From Shewanella holmiensis (GTDB lineage: Bacteria > Pseudomonadota > Gammaproteobacteria > Enterobacterales > Shewanellaceae), in assembly GCF_025370255.1 (NCBI RefSeq), contig NZ_JAMTCD010000015.1, positions 1 through 64,000 of the forward strand: 64,000 nt of DNA, in the 5' to 3' direction. Positions within the stretch are counted from its first letter, which is position 1; the number at the start of each line of letters is the position of its first letter. Below are positions 17,931-27,749 of this stretch, piece after piece. The notes under the pieces are model-generated. The model saw nothing but the letters and a program-made list of their open reading frames with translations, made no database searches and was not told where the DNA came from. The translations under genes were made by a program, and so were the position numbers.

Positions 17931-18929
17931 TTACAAACGCCAGGTTTCTAGTGCTCCATCTGAGCTTAAGGTCAATAATTTACCCTTTGATTTGAGCTTC
18001 ATCGACAATACTGTTGTTCCTGCGCTAAAGGCGGTAATATTCCAACTATAAAGCTCTTTTCCAGATATCGTATTCCAGTAGATAACCGTTTGTTTTGAGG
18101 TTGCCGTAACTAAATTATTAGCATTGTTGATAAGTAGCGCAACACGAAAGTAACGATAACGTTCAAGGTAATCGAGCTTGCCAACATTCAAACTGGTCTT
18201 CGAGTCAAAAATAGCATTATTATCTAAAGCATCCGCAATAAATAAACGCCTACTGACTTGATCAAAGCTCACGCTGGTGACCCTTTGCGGACGTGAAAAA
18301 CTATTTATTACTTCACCGCTATTGATAGCCCAAATCTGTACCTGACCGTCAAGTCCCGTAGATAAAACCTGCTGTTCAACATCAGAGAGTTCAACATGAT
18401 TAACCGCGGCACTGTGTTGTTTAAACAATGACATAGTCATGCTGCTGCGCTGGATGACAGTGATAGTACCATCACTCATACCGACGATAATTGTGCCACC
18501 AGTTTGACTTAAAAAAAGACTTGTTACACTCGCATCAGGGTTAAAGCCTTGAGCCATCCAACGAAGATCTCGCTTTCCAGTTACAAGATTTAAAATTGAA
18601 ATGTTGTTCTTTCCTGCTGTTATCAAGTATTGCTTATTTCCTGATAGTGCCAATTGATAATTCACTTCGTCAAAGTCATCACCAGTCCATTGATGTAATA
18701 GGGTTCGAGTCGTGATATCCCACACAGACAATGTGCGACTTTGCCCCAATGTCACCGCAATACTGGCATCAGTTGACAATACAGCATCCACAAGATTCTC
18801 TTTGACCAAACGATGAATTTCAATCGGCTTTTTACTATCTTCGATTTGATTACAGCCAAAAAGCATAGTGAATGCCAATGGGATAAGCATAAACATCCAC
18901 GATGATCTCGTGCTAGTGCTAGCAAGCAA
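17931..18929 (-). CDS. WD40-repeat lipoprotein
   Basis: 332 residues. A short hydrophobic signal ends in LFGC, a lipobox, so the mature protein should be lipid-anchored. The rest shows repeated beta-propeller blades with WD-type endings (SVWDITT, QIWAINSG, VIYWNTIS, ALETWRL). TTG 18929 is taken as start because AAGGA lies 6 bases upstream; an ATG 11 codons later is possible. Propellers of this type are protein-interaction scaffolds; the partner is unknown. It lies 160 bases downstream of nadE on the same strand. Confidence 0.8.
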   Translation of the reverse strand: MLASTSTRSSWMFMLIPLAFTMLFGCNQIEDSKKPIEIHRLVKENLVDAVLSTDASIAVTLGQSRTLSVWDITTRTLLHQWTGDDFDEVNYQLALSGNKQYLITAGKNNISILNLVTGKRDLRWMAQGFNPDASVTSLFLSQTGGTIIVGMSDGTITVIQRSSMTMSLFKQHSAAVNHVELSDVEQQVLSTGLDGQVQIWAINSGEVINSFSRPQRVTSVSFDQVSRRLFIADALDNNAIFDSKTSLNVGKLDYLERYRYFRVALLINNANNLVTATSKQTVIYWNTISGKELYSWNITAFSAGTTVLSMKLKSKGKLLTLSSDGALETWRL

Positions 18930-19090
18930 ATTAATTCCTTAAACTTATCACCGTGAATACCCAAGCATAGGATTGAGTCTGTTTAATGCTAAAGAGCACT
19001 GATTTGAACAAAAATAAAAGACACACAAAAAACTCATACAAGTTGCTATGTGTCATATTTCTGAAAGTTGCCAGCAATGTTAAAGAGATA

Positions 19091-19921
19091 TTAATCGTAA
19101 ATCGTTGGAATAGGTTTACGTTTATGCTGAGTACGCTGATAAATCGCAATTAATTTAGACTCAACATGAGCATCTACAGGTTTAGCCTCTAAAAAATCAT
19201 CAATTTGATCATAGGTTAGCCCTAATGCAACCTCATCTTCCAATTGCGGCTTGCCATCTTCAAGATCCGCTGTCGGAGCTTTGTTAACTAGAATATCTGG
19301 TGCACCTAAATAGGCTGCAATTTGACGTACTTGGCGTTTATTTAAGCCAAACAAAGGCGCTAAGTCACATGCACCATCGCCAAATTTAGTATAGAAGCCA
19401 GTAATGTTTTCAGCGCTATGATCGGTACCGACGACTAAGCCCCCGACCATACCCGCAATTTCATATTGCGCGATCATACGCATTCTGGCTTTCACATTAC
19501 CTTTAACAAAATCAACCTTATCCGTGTCTGGTAATTTTATTCCGGCATCTGCAAGTCCAGCTAAAGTGGCGTCATGCGCACCAATAACCCCCTGGCCAAT
19601 ATTCACAGTCACTTGCTTACTGGGTTGAATAAATTTACAAGCTAATTGCGCTTCATCTTCATCCTTTTGAACTTGATAAGGTAATCTGACTGCAATAAAT
19701 TGATAAGATTTATCCGCCGAACCTTCGTTTAGCTGATCAACAGCTAATTGACATAAACGCCCTGCTAATGATGAATCAACGCCACCACTGATCCCTAAAA
19801 CAAGCGAAAAACAGTGGGCATCTTTGAGCTTAGATTTGATAAATGCGACGCGTCTTTGTACTTCAAATTCGGGTTCAATTGCTTTGAGCACATGCATTTC
19901 TCGTAAAATTTGTCCCTTCAC
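19091..19921 (-). CDS. nadE: ammonia-dependent NAD+ synthetase
   Basis: NadE amidates nicotinic acid adenine dinucleotide to NAD+ using ATP and ammonia. The ATP-pyrophosphatase loop SGGVDS is at residues 45-50, and the later [21 protein letters not shown] and PTADLE segments are NadE signatures. No glutaminase domain is present. The start is GTG 19921 because AAGGAG lies 6 bases upstream, giving 276 residues against 275 in E. coli; TTG 19936 would overlap the ribosome site. Confidence 0.95.
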   Translation of the reverse strand: MKGQILREMHVLKAIEPEFEVQRRVAFIKSKLKDAHCFSLVLGISGGVDSSLAGRLCQLAVDQLNEGSADKSYQFIAVRLPYQVQKDEDEAQLACKFIQPSKQVTVNIGQGVIGAHDATLAGLADAGIKLPDTDKVDFVKGNVKARMRMIAQYEIAGMVGGLVVGTDHSAENITGFYTKFGDGACDLAPLFGLNKRQVRQIAAYLGAPDILVNKAPTADLEDGKPQLEDEVALGLTYDQIDDFLEAKPVDAHVESKLIAIYQRTQHKRKPIPTIYD

Positions 19922-19936
19922 CTTAAGCTCCTTCAA

Positions 19937-20240
19937 TGATTAATCTGGCTCTATTCTATTAAAAATTTGTGAAAAAAAAACGATAATGACAAAACATTAT
20001 CGTTTATTTTTAAAGTATTTTTTATTTAAGCTGAACTCTGGATAAGGTATTCACTAATGCATTGATATTAAGTCAAATACATACTCCAACTCCTCAGCCT
20101 GAACGCTTCAGGGCTACAAGTCAAATATGCTTGCATTAAATGAGTATTGCACGTCAACCCAAACCGTTAGCGTTAAAAATAGCCGCAGAAGAAAGATTTA
20201 TTAACCAGAGTAAAGATTACTTAGCTAATTAAATCTCGGA
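19937..20240. other. gap between gsk and nadE
   Basis: 304 bases. The only clear element is the leftward terminator at 19972-20004. No ORF, tRNA or promoter is supported in the rest. Confidence 0.5.
19972..20004 (-). terminator. intrinsic terminator downstream of gsk
   Basis: AACGATAATG / CATTATCGTT stem of 10 bp with a 6-base loop. On the minus strand it is followed by nine T. It lies 237 bases after the gsk stop and just upstream of nadE. Confidence 0.8.
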
Positions 20241-21545
20241 TTAGCGTTCCCAATAAGACTCTTCTAAACTGTCTTCTCGCTCAGGCAAACCTCTAGACAA
20301 CCTTGGGCTGTGCTGGGCTAATACTTCATAAGCGACACGGTTAGCATATTTACACACTTGAGAGAATGACGAGTAGCATAATCCATCACGCTTATGCTTA
20401 CTTGAACCAGGCACATTGGCTTTATGGAAATTATTAGCCGACAGATCATGTAACAAAGCCGATAAAGCCCCATCTCCAGCACCGTTAGTATTACGAATAT
20501 AATCCGGCCCCCCCATATACGGGGCAATGTGTGCATACACTTTAATTGGCTGTTCGCAGTCAGCTTTTAACATCGGACGCGAAAATTCATAACGGTTAAA
20601 TTCAGGAATAGCACCAGGTAGCAAAGTGTGGCTGGTTTCGCGTTTAGCGCTATCTTCAGCATAACCTGCAGTATATAAACCAATAGGTCCCGCGGTCGTC
20701 AGCACCATATCACACCACTCAAGCGCAGCTTCACTGGCCAATAAAGGATCTTTAAAGCCCGTTAACGCCTCACCTTCATCTTCATTCATTGCCAGAATAG
20801 TGACATGCTCTTTAATAAAGTTTTGCCACCAAACAGGATCTTCTTGAATTAAAAAACGCGTACCAAGCGTTAACACGACAGGGACTTCAGCGGCTTTTGC
20901 ATATTCAATCGCTTGCATCGCAGCCGATGTCATGCCATCCCCCTCACTCGCTCGCATTAAGTAGGCAGTGATCACCAAAGCAGAGCTTTCTTGAACCACT
21001 TGCTGATTAATATAATGTGGCGTCAGCTTGTCCATTGAACCTTTGCTGATCGCAAAAGTGCGTTCACCATCAGCCGAAATTAACGTAAAGCAGCGTCCGA
21101 TAGGGCCATCTACGGGTTGTAAATAGTTTAAATCTACTTTTGAAGAGGTATTGCAAAGGTAGCGATAAGCATAGCTACCGACCATAATATTTTGGCTCAT
21201 GACACCAAATAATACTGAGCGGTCATCTGCAAGAATTGAGTAGTTATGCACGGTATTACCTATGGTGCCACCCGCAAACTCATCACTGATCATGTCATTT
21301 GATTTTAATTCGTTGTAAAGAATGTGTGCTCTTTCATCATCGATTAACGTAGAGTTACCTTTAGGTAAGCCATAGCGCTCAAGTAGCTCTTCGGCAACTT
21401 TAGCTTCAATGTCTACTAAAGTTTGATCGATACCACAAATGTAAGTAGGAAAAGTTTGCGGCTGTTGGGTAAATTGCGCCAAAAGCGGATCACGGTTACT
21501 TACTGGGAAATAATGCTTCGACTTACGTTGACCTGGAAACTTCAT
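20241..21545 (-). CDS. gsk: inosine/guanosine kinase
   Basis: PfkB-family nucleoside kinase of 434 residues that phosphorylates inosine and guanosine in purine salvage. The C-terminal signature NTNGAGDGALSALL holds the catalytic aspartate and the anion hole; the N-terminal GNTVHNYSILADD segment contributes to the nucleoside site. The start MKFPGQRKSKHYFPVS is typical of gammaproteobacterial Gsk. In E. coli the order is adk-hemH-aes-gsk; here gsk follows adk only after an inserted regulatory/ABC block. Confidence 0.93.
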   Translation of the reverse strand: MKFPGQRKSKHYFPVSNRDPLLAQFTQQPQTFPTYICGIDQTLVDIEAKVAEELLERYGLPKGNSTLIDDERAHILYNELKSNDMISDEFAGGTIGNTVHNYSILADDRSVLFGVMSQNIMVGSYAYRYLCNTSSKVDLNYLQPVDGPIGRCFTLISADGERTFAISKGSMDKLTPHYINQQVVQESSALVITAYLMRASEGDGMTSAAMQAIEYAKAAEVPVVLTLGTRFLIQEDPVWWQNFIKEHVTILAMNEDEGEALTGFKDPLLASEAALEWCDMVLTTAGPIGLYTAGYAEDSAKRETSHTLLPGAIPEFNRYEFSRPMLKADCEQPIKVYAHIAPYMGGPDYIRNTNGAGDGALSALLHDLSANNFHKANVPGSSKHKRDGLCYSSFSQVCKYANRVAYEVLAQHSPRLSRGLPEREDSLEESYWER

Positions 21546-22276
21546 AATCGATTCTCATGAGTTTGCATCCGTGCAGCGAAATAAAAATATCAGTTTAGTT
21601 TATATTTAAGGCAATGTTGCCTAAATATGCAGCTGCCATAGACAAAAGGCGGCGAATAATAACATATTAACCTTATGAGATTAAATGACTTTTTGCCACA
21701 ATCACAAGACATGTCTAGCTTGTTCTGCCTTGTGTTCAATGAGCAAAACTCTGATGACAACACAGATCTGAACTGGCTAAATATCTACTTCTTGTTATGA
21801 GTCGAATTTATAACGAGTTATTACATTTTTTGAATACATATTTAACCATGATGGTTTGAGAATTAACGATTAAGCGACATCATCTACAAAAGCAATAAAC
21901 AGTATTGTTCAGCATTCAGGTCAATGAACCACACTAACCAGATGTAACATCAAACAACAACTAATGGCTCATTCTAATATTATTATTTCTCTAGCTAACG
22001 TTGATCAAACTATGTGATGGTTTGATTGATAAAGATGTAGAGTGTCTTATATCCGTCGTCTTTTAAGTATTATCAGCCTCTTCCAGCGCATCTATTACCA
22101 GAGAACTATTAGGCATTAGATATTAGGCATCCGGAATTGCGTTAACATTCTCATTTAGCACCAAGTGATTGTCTGCGCCTACGAGCAAGTTGTTACAGTC
22201 TCTAGGAATGTACTTGTGGCGTGTCGCAGAAGTGTTTGCACTTTAAGCCTAATGGAGATGAGTGACCATTACATTA
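21546..22276. other. 731-base gap without a supported gene
   Basis: The longest gene-free stretch of the window, between the start of gsk and the end of the histidine kinase gene. It is A/T-rich. It contains a short tandem-like TTAGGCAT repeat near 22110-22130. I see no tRNA, clear terminator or gene with a ribosome site. A 41-codon ORF at 21675-21800 is not supported. Confidence 0.5.
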
Positions 22277-23623
22277 TTAACCCTGGAGTACAGGTAACCA
22301 GACTTTAACACTTAAACCGCCTTCTACGCGGTTTTGCATGCTAATTCGGCCACCGTGGGCTTCGATAATTTCGCGGCACAAGGGCAGACCAATACCTGTA
22401 CCAGACTGTTTAGTCGAGTAAAACGGCAACAATGCTTGCGATAATACCTCGCTAGACATGCCACTCCCTTCATCTTCCACTTTTATTAATAAACCCACTA
22501 CGGGGTGGGTTATCTGTTCAAAAATCAGCGCGACGCTTTCTGCACTTGAACCAGACTCATGGGCATTTTTCAGCAAGTTAATCAGTACTTGTTCTAACTG
22601 AACCCCATCAAGTTTAATTGGCGTTTGTGGTAAAGAGGACAACAGCTTAAATGGGTATTGCTGTGCTAACTGCAGAGTCATTTTAGGCCAATCAATCAGC
22701 TGTTTCTGTGGCAGCGGCAGCTTTGCAAACTCGGCATAATGGGAAATAAACTGACTTAAATGCGTGGTGCGATTCTCAATGGTATCAAAAATTAATTGCA
22801 GCTTGCTGTTGTCTAAGTGCTGGGTTAAAAACTTACCTGAGTTGACCATAGAGGCGATTGGAGCCACTGAGTTATTCAGCTCGTGACTGATAATGCGTAT
22901 CACCTTTTTCCACACGGCGACCTCTTGACGATTGAGCTCTTTGGTCAGTTGTTTTAGTAAAATTAAATGATGCTGTTGATTGTTTTGGGTAAAGCGACCT
23001 CGGGAAATATGCCAAGTTTCAACATCACCATCCGTGCCCATATCATCAGCACCTTCAACCGAGTTGCCACCCATCGAAAACAGCCCTTCTTGCTCGCTGT
23101 TTAATGCGGCTTTAAGCGCATCAGGCAACATCATTATCAGTTCAGATAACAGCATACCTTCTACTTTTACACCGTGATTAAATAAGTGTCTGGCGGCGCC
23201 ATTAGCATAAATAACCCGTTGATTATCATCAATCAATAGCATCACATTGGGTGAGTTTTGAATCACTTTATCGAGCATTAACTCACGCTGATAAATAAAT
23301 TGTCGCTCGCTGCGCAGTTTTGCCGACGCTTGGTTATATAAACTCACCAAAGCATCAAGTTGTGGCTCGCCATAGGGATGCAGCGACACACTAAAGTCGT
23401 TGTCTTTAAAGTTAAGTAAGCCGATTTCAAGTGCTTGCAGGCTGTCACTCAATCTGCGGGTAAGCCACATGCTGCAAAAATAACACACCGCCAGCATGAC
23501 AATAATGGCCAACCATAAGGTGTCATCACCCAATGTAAACCACACTAAAGCGCCTGACACCGCAGCCAAAAGACAACTTAGCAGGTTACTGAATAGCAAT
23601 TTAGTGCGTAGCGATAACATCAT
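22277..23623 (-). CDS. NtrY-like sensor histidine kinase
   Basis: 448 residues. Two transmembrane helices in the first 55 residues have almost no loop between them, so it probably senses within the membrane or through its partner. A linker and PAS-like segment follow (about 110-160, VMLLIDDNQRVIYANGA). The phosphoacceptor region is ISHELNNSVAPI, and the ATPase motifs are INLLKNAHES (N box), DEGSGM (G1) and GTGIGLPL (G2). Its ATG overlaps the response regulator stop (TAATG), so the pair is translationally coupled. It probably phosphorylates that regulator. Confidence 0.88.
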   Translation of the reverse strand: MMLSLRTKLLFSNLLSCLLAAVSGALVWFTLGDDTLWLAIIVMLAVCYFCSMWLTRRLSDSLQALEIGLLNFKDNDFSVSLHPYGEPQLDALVSLYNQASAKLRSERQFIYQRELMLDKVIQNSPNVMLLIDDNQRVIYANGAARHLFNHGVKVEGMLLSELIMMLPDALKAALNSEQEGLFSMGGNSVEGADDMGTDGDVETWHISRGRFTQNNQQHHLILLKQLTKELNRQEVAVWKKVIRIISHELNNSVAPIASMVNSGKFLTQHLDNSKLQLIFDTIENRTTHLSQFISHYAEFAKLPLPQKQLIDWPKMTLQLAQQYPFKLLSSLPQTPIKLDGVQLEQVLINLLKNAHESGSSAESVALIFEQITHPVVGLLIKVEDEGSGMSSEVLSQALLPFYSTKQSGTGIGLPLCREIIEAHGGRISMQNRVEGGLSVKVWLPVLQG

Positions 23624-25026
23624 TATTTAGTCACCCTAAGACCGTATTTTTCCATACGACGATAAAGGGCTTGTCGGCTTAGACCAAAGGATTTAGCGAC
23701 TCTGGCAATTACACCATTATGTTGTGCTAATGCCGCTTCTATCTGTTGTTTGTCGGGTTTAAAAATCGACTGAGTATCATCAGTATCTTGCTTACGGCTA
23801 TTAAGATGATCTTCAACCACCAAGTCATACTGAGCAGCCGCGCCGCCATTAGCTATCGCCATCAAACCAAAGTCATCAATAGTTAATAGTGCTGATTTAG
23901 CTAACAGCACCGCCCGTTTACAGGCGTTTTCTAATTCGCGCACATTACCCGACCAACTGTGTGTAAGTAACGCCTGTTGGGTCGACTTATCAAGGCTAAA
24001 ATTGGCACCTATAAAGTGTTTTACTAAGGGTAAAATATCATCTTGACGCTGATTGAGTGGCGGCACATTCAGTTCAATCACATTTAAGCGGTAAAACAAA
24101 TCTTCACGAAACCGCCCATGGGCTATATCGTCGGCTAAATCAGCGTTAGTGGCACTCACCACCCGCACATTCACTTTGCGGGTTTGATGGCTCCCTAAAC
24201 GTTCAAACTCACCGGTTTGCAACACGCGCAATAGTTTCACTTGACCTGATAATGGCAAATTACCAATTTCATCTAAAAATAATGTGCCACCGTCGGCCGC
24301 TTCAAAACGGCCGATACGGGTTTTATTTGCGCCGGTAAAAGCGCCCGCTTCAGCGCCGAACAATTCGGCTTCGAGTAAGTCCATTGGTAAAGCACCAATG
24401 TTGACCTTAATAAAGGGTTTGTCTTTTAATGGCGAGTTCGCCTGTAAAATATCGGCTATTTTGTCTTTGCCTGCACCATTTGGGCCAGTGATCATGACCG
24501 ACACATCTGAGCGCGCCACCTGTAATGCCAAATCAACGCAGCGCTGCATCGCACCACTGCCAAACACTAAGCCACATAAATCAGCACCATTAATGGCCGA
24601 CATACGTTCGCTGTCTATCCGAGTTAATTGACTGTTTTGCTGAGACAAACGATAAATAGATAATAGATTGCTAATGCTGTTGAGTAATTTGGCATCATCC
24701 CAAGGTTTACCCATGTAATCGGCGGCGCCCGCTTTGACCAACTCGACAGCAGTTTCTAGTTGAGTCCAAGCCGTCATTAAAATTATCGGTAAATTAGGCT
24801 GTAACTGGCGCAATGCGTAAAACAGCTGCTTGCCCTCTTCACCCGAGGTGGTGTCATGGCTAAAGTTCATATCCTGAATAACCAGGCTGATCTCTTTGTT
24901 GATAACAATTTCGATAGCCGCTTCAGGTGAATGGCAAAAAATAGCCTGATAGCCATGCAGCTCAATCATTAACGCAAGAGCTTGGCAAATGGCATGATTG
25001 TCATCAACAATTAAAATATTATCCAT
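23623..25026 (-). CDS. sigma-54-dependent response regulator (NtrC family)
   Basis: 467 residues. Receiver domain 1-120 with phosphoacceptor D52 (LVIQDMNF) and K107. Sigma-54 AAA+ domain at about 150-380 with Walker A GPNGAGKD, the sigma-54-contacting GAFTGA loop and Walker B GGTLFLDEIG. The C-terminal Fis-type helix-turn-helix is GVIARVAKSFGLSRQALYRRM. It should activate -24/-12 promoters when phosphorylated. A matching promoter and palindromes stand in front of the adaptor gene of the same gene block, so it probably controls the ABC exporter. It is coupled to the kinase gene by a one-base overlap. Confidence 0.92.
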   Translation of the reverse strand: MDNILIVDDNHAICQALALMIELHGYQAIFCHSPEAAIEIVINKEISLVIQDMNFSHDTTSGEEGKQLFYALRQLQPNLPIILMTAWTQLETAVELVKAGAADYMGKPWDDAKLLNSISNLLSIYRLSQQNSQLTRIDSERMSAINGADLCGLVFGSGAMQRCVDLALQVARSDVSVMITGPNGAGKDKIADILQANSPLKDKPFIKVNIGALPMDLLEAELFGAEAGAFTGANKTRIGRFEAADGGTLFLDEIGNLPLSGQVKLLRVLQTGEFERLGSHQTRKVNVRVVSATNADLADDIAHGRFREDLFYRLNVIELNVPPLNQRQDDILPLVKHFIGANFSLDKSTQQALLTHSWSGNVRELENACKRAVLLAKSALLTIDDFGLMAIANGGAAAQYDLVVEDHLNSRKQDTDDTQSIFKPDKQQIEAALAQHNGVIARVAKSFGLSRQALYRRMEKYGLRVTK

Positions 25027-25121
25027 TAAAGTTTATTTGAGTCCAATTTGGTTGCAGCAATACAAAAACATGTTTACACAAAGTCCGTTTATACAAAAAT
25101 ATTTAAAACAAAAAGGCACTA

Positions 25122-25162
25122 AACAATAACATGACAGAAAACCTCACTGTCACGCTATTGTT
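25122..25162 (-). other. hairpin between ABC permease and response regulator genes
   Basis: 16-base arms AACAATAACATGACAG and CTGTCACGCTATTGTT pair at 14 positions plus two G-U wobbles around a 9-base loop. It stands downstream of the regulator gene's 5' end, in the gap after the second permease. No immediate long T-run, so it may be an attenuator, an mRNA processing site or a binding site. Confidence 0.5.
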
Positions 25163-25186
25163 AACTACAAGCGCCCGTTTTGTATA

Positions 25187-26395
25187 TTACACGCTGCGCG
25201 TTGCCATAGCAGGTGAAATATTAGCGGCTTTAGCTGCCGGCACTATTACTGCCAGCGTGGTCACAATCAATAAACCAATCACTGAAATAATCGGATAAAT
25301 CATTGGCACCATAGGCAAGCTATACAATGACATTAATTGCTGACCCAGCACTAATGCTAACATACCGCCAATGACGCCGCCGACAATACAAATCAGGTAA
25401 TTCTCCACCATAAAGTATTGAATAATATCGCGCTTATTAGCCCCTAGCGCACGGCGTGTGCCAATTTGCTTAGTGCGACGTTGAATGTTAAACATCACCA
25501 TACCGGTTAATCCCAGCGCTGTAATTAACAGCAATAACACCACCATAATGCTCAATACCGTCGCCATTAAACGATGATTACTGTAAGTCAGGCTTTTTAA
25601 TTCGGTCAGGGTTTGAAAGTTATCCAGTACGCGATTAGGGTTTTCAGCATTCAAGGCTTTACGAATCGCCTCTTCTAACGCAGGAATGTGCTCAGGTAAG
25701 GCTCGAACCATATAGGTTTTATTACTACTGCTACCACCAAAATCGATATTTTGGATCACACTGTATTCAAAGTTTTCATGGTCGATCCAAGCTCCTTGAA
25801 GCTTATCTACCACCCCTACAACCGTGACAGTCTGATCGCCTTGATACATGGTTTTGCCTAATGGCGATTCATCGCCCCAAAAAGCTTTGGCTAAGGGCTG
25901 CGACACTAACGCTAGCATGCCACTGTCACCTAAGTTGGTATTTATTTCGTCAGCGCTAAAATTACGTCCGGCAATCAGTTTTGCTCCCATGACATTCAAT
26001 AAATGCTCGTTACCTAAATAAAATGCAAAACCTGGGGTACTTTTAGCGGTATCTTCGTTAGGGCTGTCAACCCAGCGATCCATCCAGCCACTGCCGCTTA
26101 ACGGCAACATATTGCTATAACTGGCGTCAATCACATTTGGCAAGGCGCGTAAAATGAGTTGATCGACTTCATTTTGCTTGATGTTATCGATAGCCGGGTC
26201 AAAATTGTACACACTGAACGTCAATATTTGATCTTCTGCATAGCCAGACTCACGCTGCATTAGCGACAAACGCTCGTTAATAATAAAGCTAGCATTGGCC
26301 ACAATCGCAACAGATAGAATTATCTGTAACAGCAATAAAATAGGCGCACTTTTGCTGCGCATTAAACTGGATAAAATCGGTTTGATATGTAACAT
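25187..26395 (-). CDS. MacB/FtsX-type ABC permease, second subunit
   Basis: 402 residues with the MacB topology: one N-terminal helix (about 17-38), a periplasmic core domain of about 230 residues, and three C-terminal helices with the FtsX segment RRTKQIGTRRALGANKRDI. It differs from the preceding permease, so the transporter is probably a heterodimer. MacB-like proteins transmit mechanical force to move substrates already in the periplasm or outer leaflet. It lies 22 bases downstream of the first permease gene. Confidence 0.87.
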   Translation of the reverse strand: MLHIKPILSSLMRSKSAPILLLLQIILSVAIVANASFIINERLSLMQRESGYAEDQILTFSVYNFDPAIDNIKQNEVDQLILRALPNVIDASYSNMLPLSGSGWMDRWVDSPNEDTAKSTPGFAFYLGNEHLLNVMGAKLIAGRNFSADEINTNLGDSGMLALVSQPLAKAFWGDESPLGKTMYQGDQTVTVVGVVDKLQGAWIDHENFEYSVIQNIDFGGSSSNKTYMVRALPEHIPALEEAIRKALNAENPNRVLDNFQTLTELKSLTYSNHRLMATVLSIMVVLLLLITALGLTGMVMFNIQRRTKQIGTRRALGANKRDIIQYFMVENYLICIVGGVIGGMLALVLGQQLMSLYSLPMVPMIYPIISVIGLLIVTTLAVIVPAAKAANISPAMATRSV

Positions 26396-26417
26396 GGTGA
26401 AGTCCTTATTTAATCCA

Positions 26418-27731
26418 TTATTGGGCTTTTAAATACACGCTGGGTTTAGTGCGGCACACCACCCAAGCAGGATAAACCCCTGCCAATACTGCGGTAGAAA
26501 TGGCAATTAACGGCGTAATAATCCACATACTGGCATCCAGCCCGGTCACACTTTGCTCCATTGCAAAATAACTGTGCAATGCGGTTAATGATCCCCATGC
26601 CCACAATAAGCCCACAACCCCACCAATAAAACCAATCATGCCCACTTCAACCATGTACTGACTAAAAATCTGTTCACGACTGGCACCAATCGCACGGCGA
26701 ACACCTACTTCAGGGGCACGTTTCAGAAATTTGGTCAGTAAAAGCCCAAGAATATTCACCAAGCACACACTTAAAAACAACAAGCTTAAACCAACAAGAA
26801 TTTTGTTATCTTTTGGCACCACATCATTATCTTCAAGCCATTTATCAATATCACTAATTTGCACAGCTTCCGCTGGGATTTTAGCCGTGTCCGTAAAGCG
26901 ACCAATGGTGCGTTGTTGCTCGACATAGCGAGTTAACCAACCTTGAAGACTCTGTTTTTCATCTTCGCTATTCAATTCAGTCCAAAATTGAATCCACACT
27001 TTTTCAGATGTTAACCTGTCATTATACGTCAGCATGGGTTCGAACTTCCAACCACTGGTATTGCCCCACACATCAAATTCTTCTTGGCCTGTTAACGAGA
27101 ACGGAATGAATATCTCTTCTGCATCATTAAACGCACCATTAAGTGGATCGTAGTACTTAGGTTGCGGATTCCAGTCATCAATCACCCCAACAATTTGGTA
27201 TGGCTTACGGTCTAAAAACACCGTTTTACCGACACTATTTTTACCTTCAAAAAAGCGTAAATTTAACTTCTGGCTAATGACCACTTGATAAGCGGGGCGT
27301 AAATCAACGCTGGCATCCCAGTAGCTACCATAAACAAATGGTACTGAAAAAATCCTAAAAAAGTCTCTATCGGTTACCCGCACGCCTTGTAATACGGGTT
27401 CAATTTTAAGATTGTCTGACTGCATTGCTAAGCCGGTACGATACGTCGCCGCTTTTAAACCCAATTCTGTGTTATTGCGTAAGTTCATCGCGTCCATATA
27501 GGTGATATTTGAAATAAAATCATCCCAGGTATCTAAGCCTTGGCTCCACAGTTGAACCGAGTTAATCACCTCGCTGCGATCACCTGCTGGGTTGTAAGAC
27601 ATGGTTTTATAAACGTTTAAAGTTGTAATGGTAATGCCAATACCTATCGAAATCGCTAATACCATTAACATCGATAACATGGGTGTTTTACGAATACTTC
27701 GCCACGCTAAATCACAATAGTAAAAAAACAT
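26418..27731 (-). CDS. MacB/FtsX-type ABC permease, first subunit
   Basis: 437 residues. N-terminal helix at about 17-38, periplasmic MacB core, and three C-terminal helices with the coupling segment RAPEVGVRRAIGASREQIF. It works with the ATPase encoded 18 bases upstream and with the adaptor protein. The substrate is unknown; lipid-like compounds, peptides or antimicrobials are usual for such exporters. Confidence 0.87.
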   Translation of the reverse strand: MFFYYCDLAWRSIRKTPMLSMLMVLAISIGIGITITTLNVYKTMSYNPAGDRSEVINSVQLWSQGLDTWDDFISNITYMDAMNLRNNTELGLKAATYRTGLAMQSDNLKIEPVLQGVRVTDRDFFRIFSVPFVYGSYWDASVDLRPAYQVVISQKLNLRFFEGKNSVGKTVFLDRKPYQIVGVIDDWNPQPKYYDPLNGAFNDAEEIFIPFSLTGQEEFDVWGNTSGWKFEPMLTYNDRLTSEKVWIQFWTELNSEDEKQSLQGWLTRYVEQQRTIGRFTDTAKIPAEAVQISDIDKWLEDNDVVPKDNKILVGLSLLFLSVCLVNILGLLLTKFLKRAPEVGVRRAIGASREQIFSQYMVEVGMIGFIGGVVGLLWAWGSLTALHSYFAMEQSVTGLDASMWIITPLIAISTAVLAGVYPAWVVCRTKPSVYLKAQ

Positions 27732-27749
27732 AGTGTTCCCCTTATGCGA

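Noticed and set aside
21675..21800. 41-codon ORF in the large gap upstream of gsk
   Set aside because: Begins with ATG but has no ribosome site, no recognisable motif and stands alone; codon pattern could be chance.
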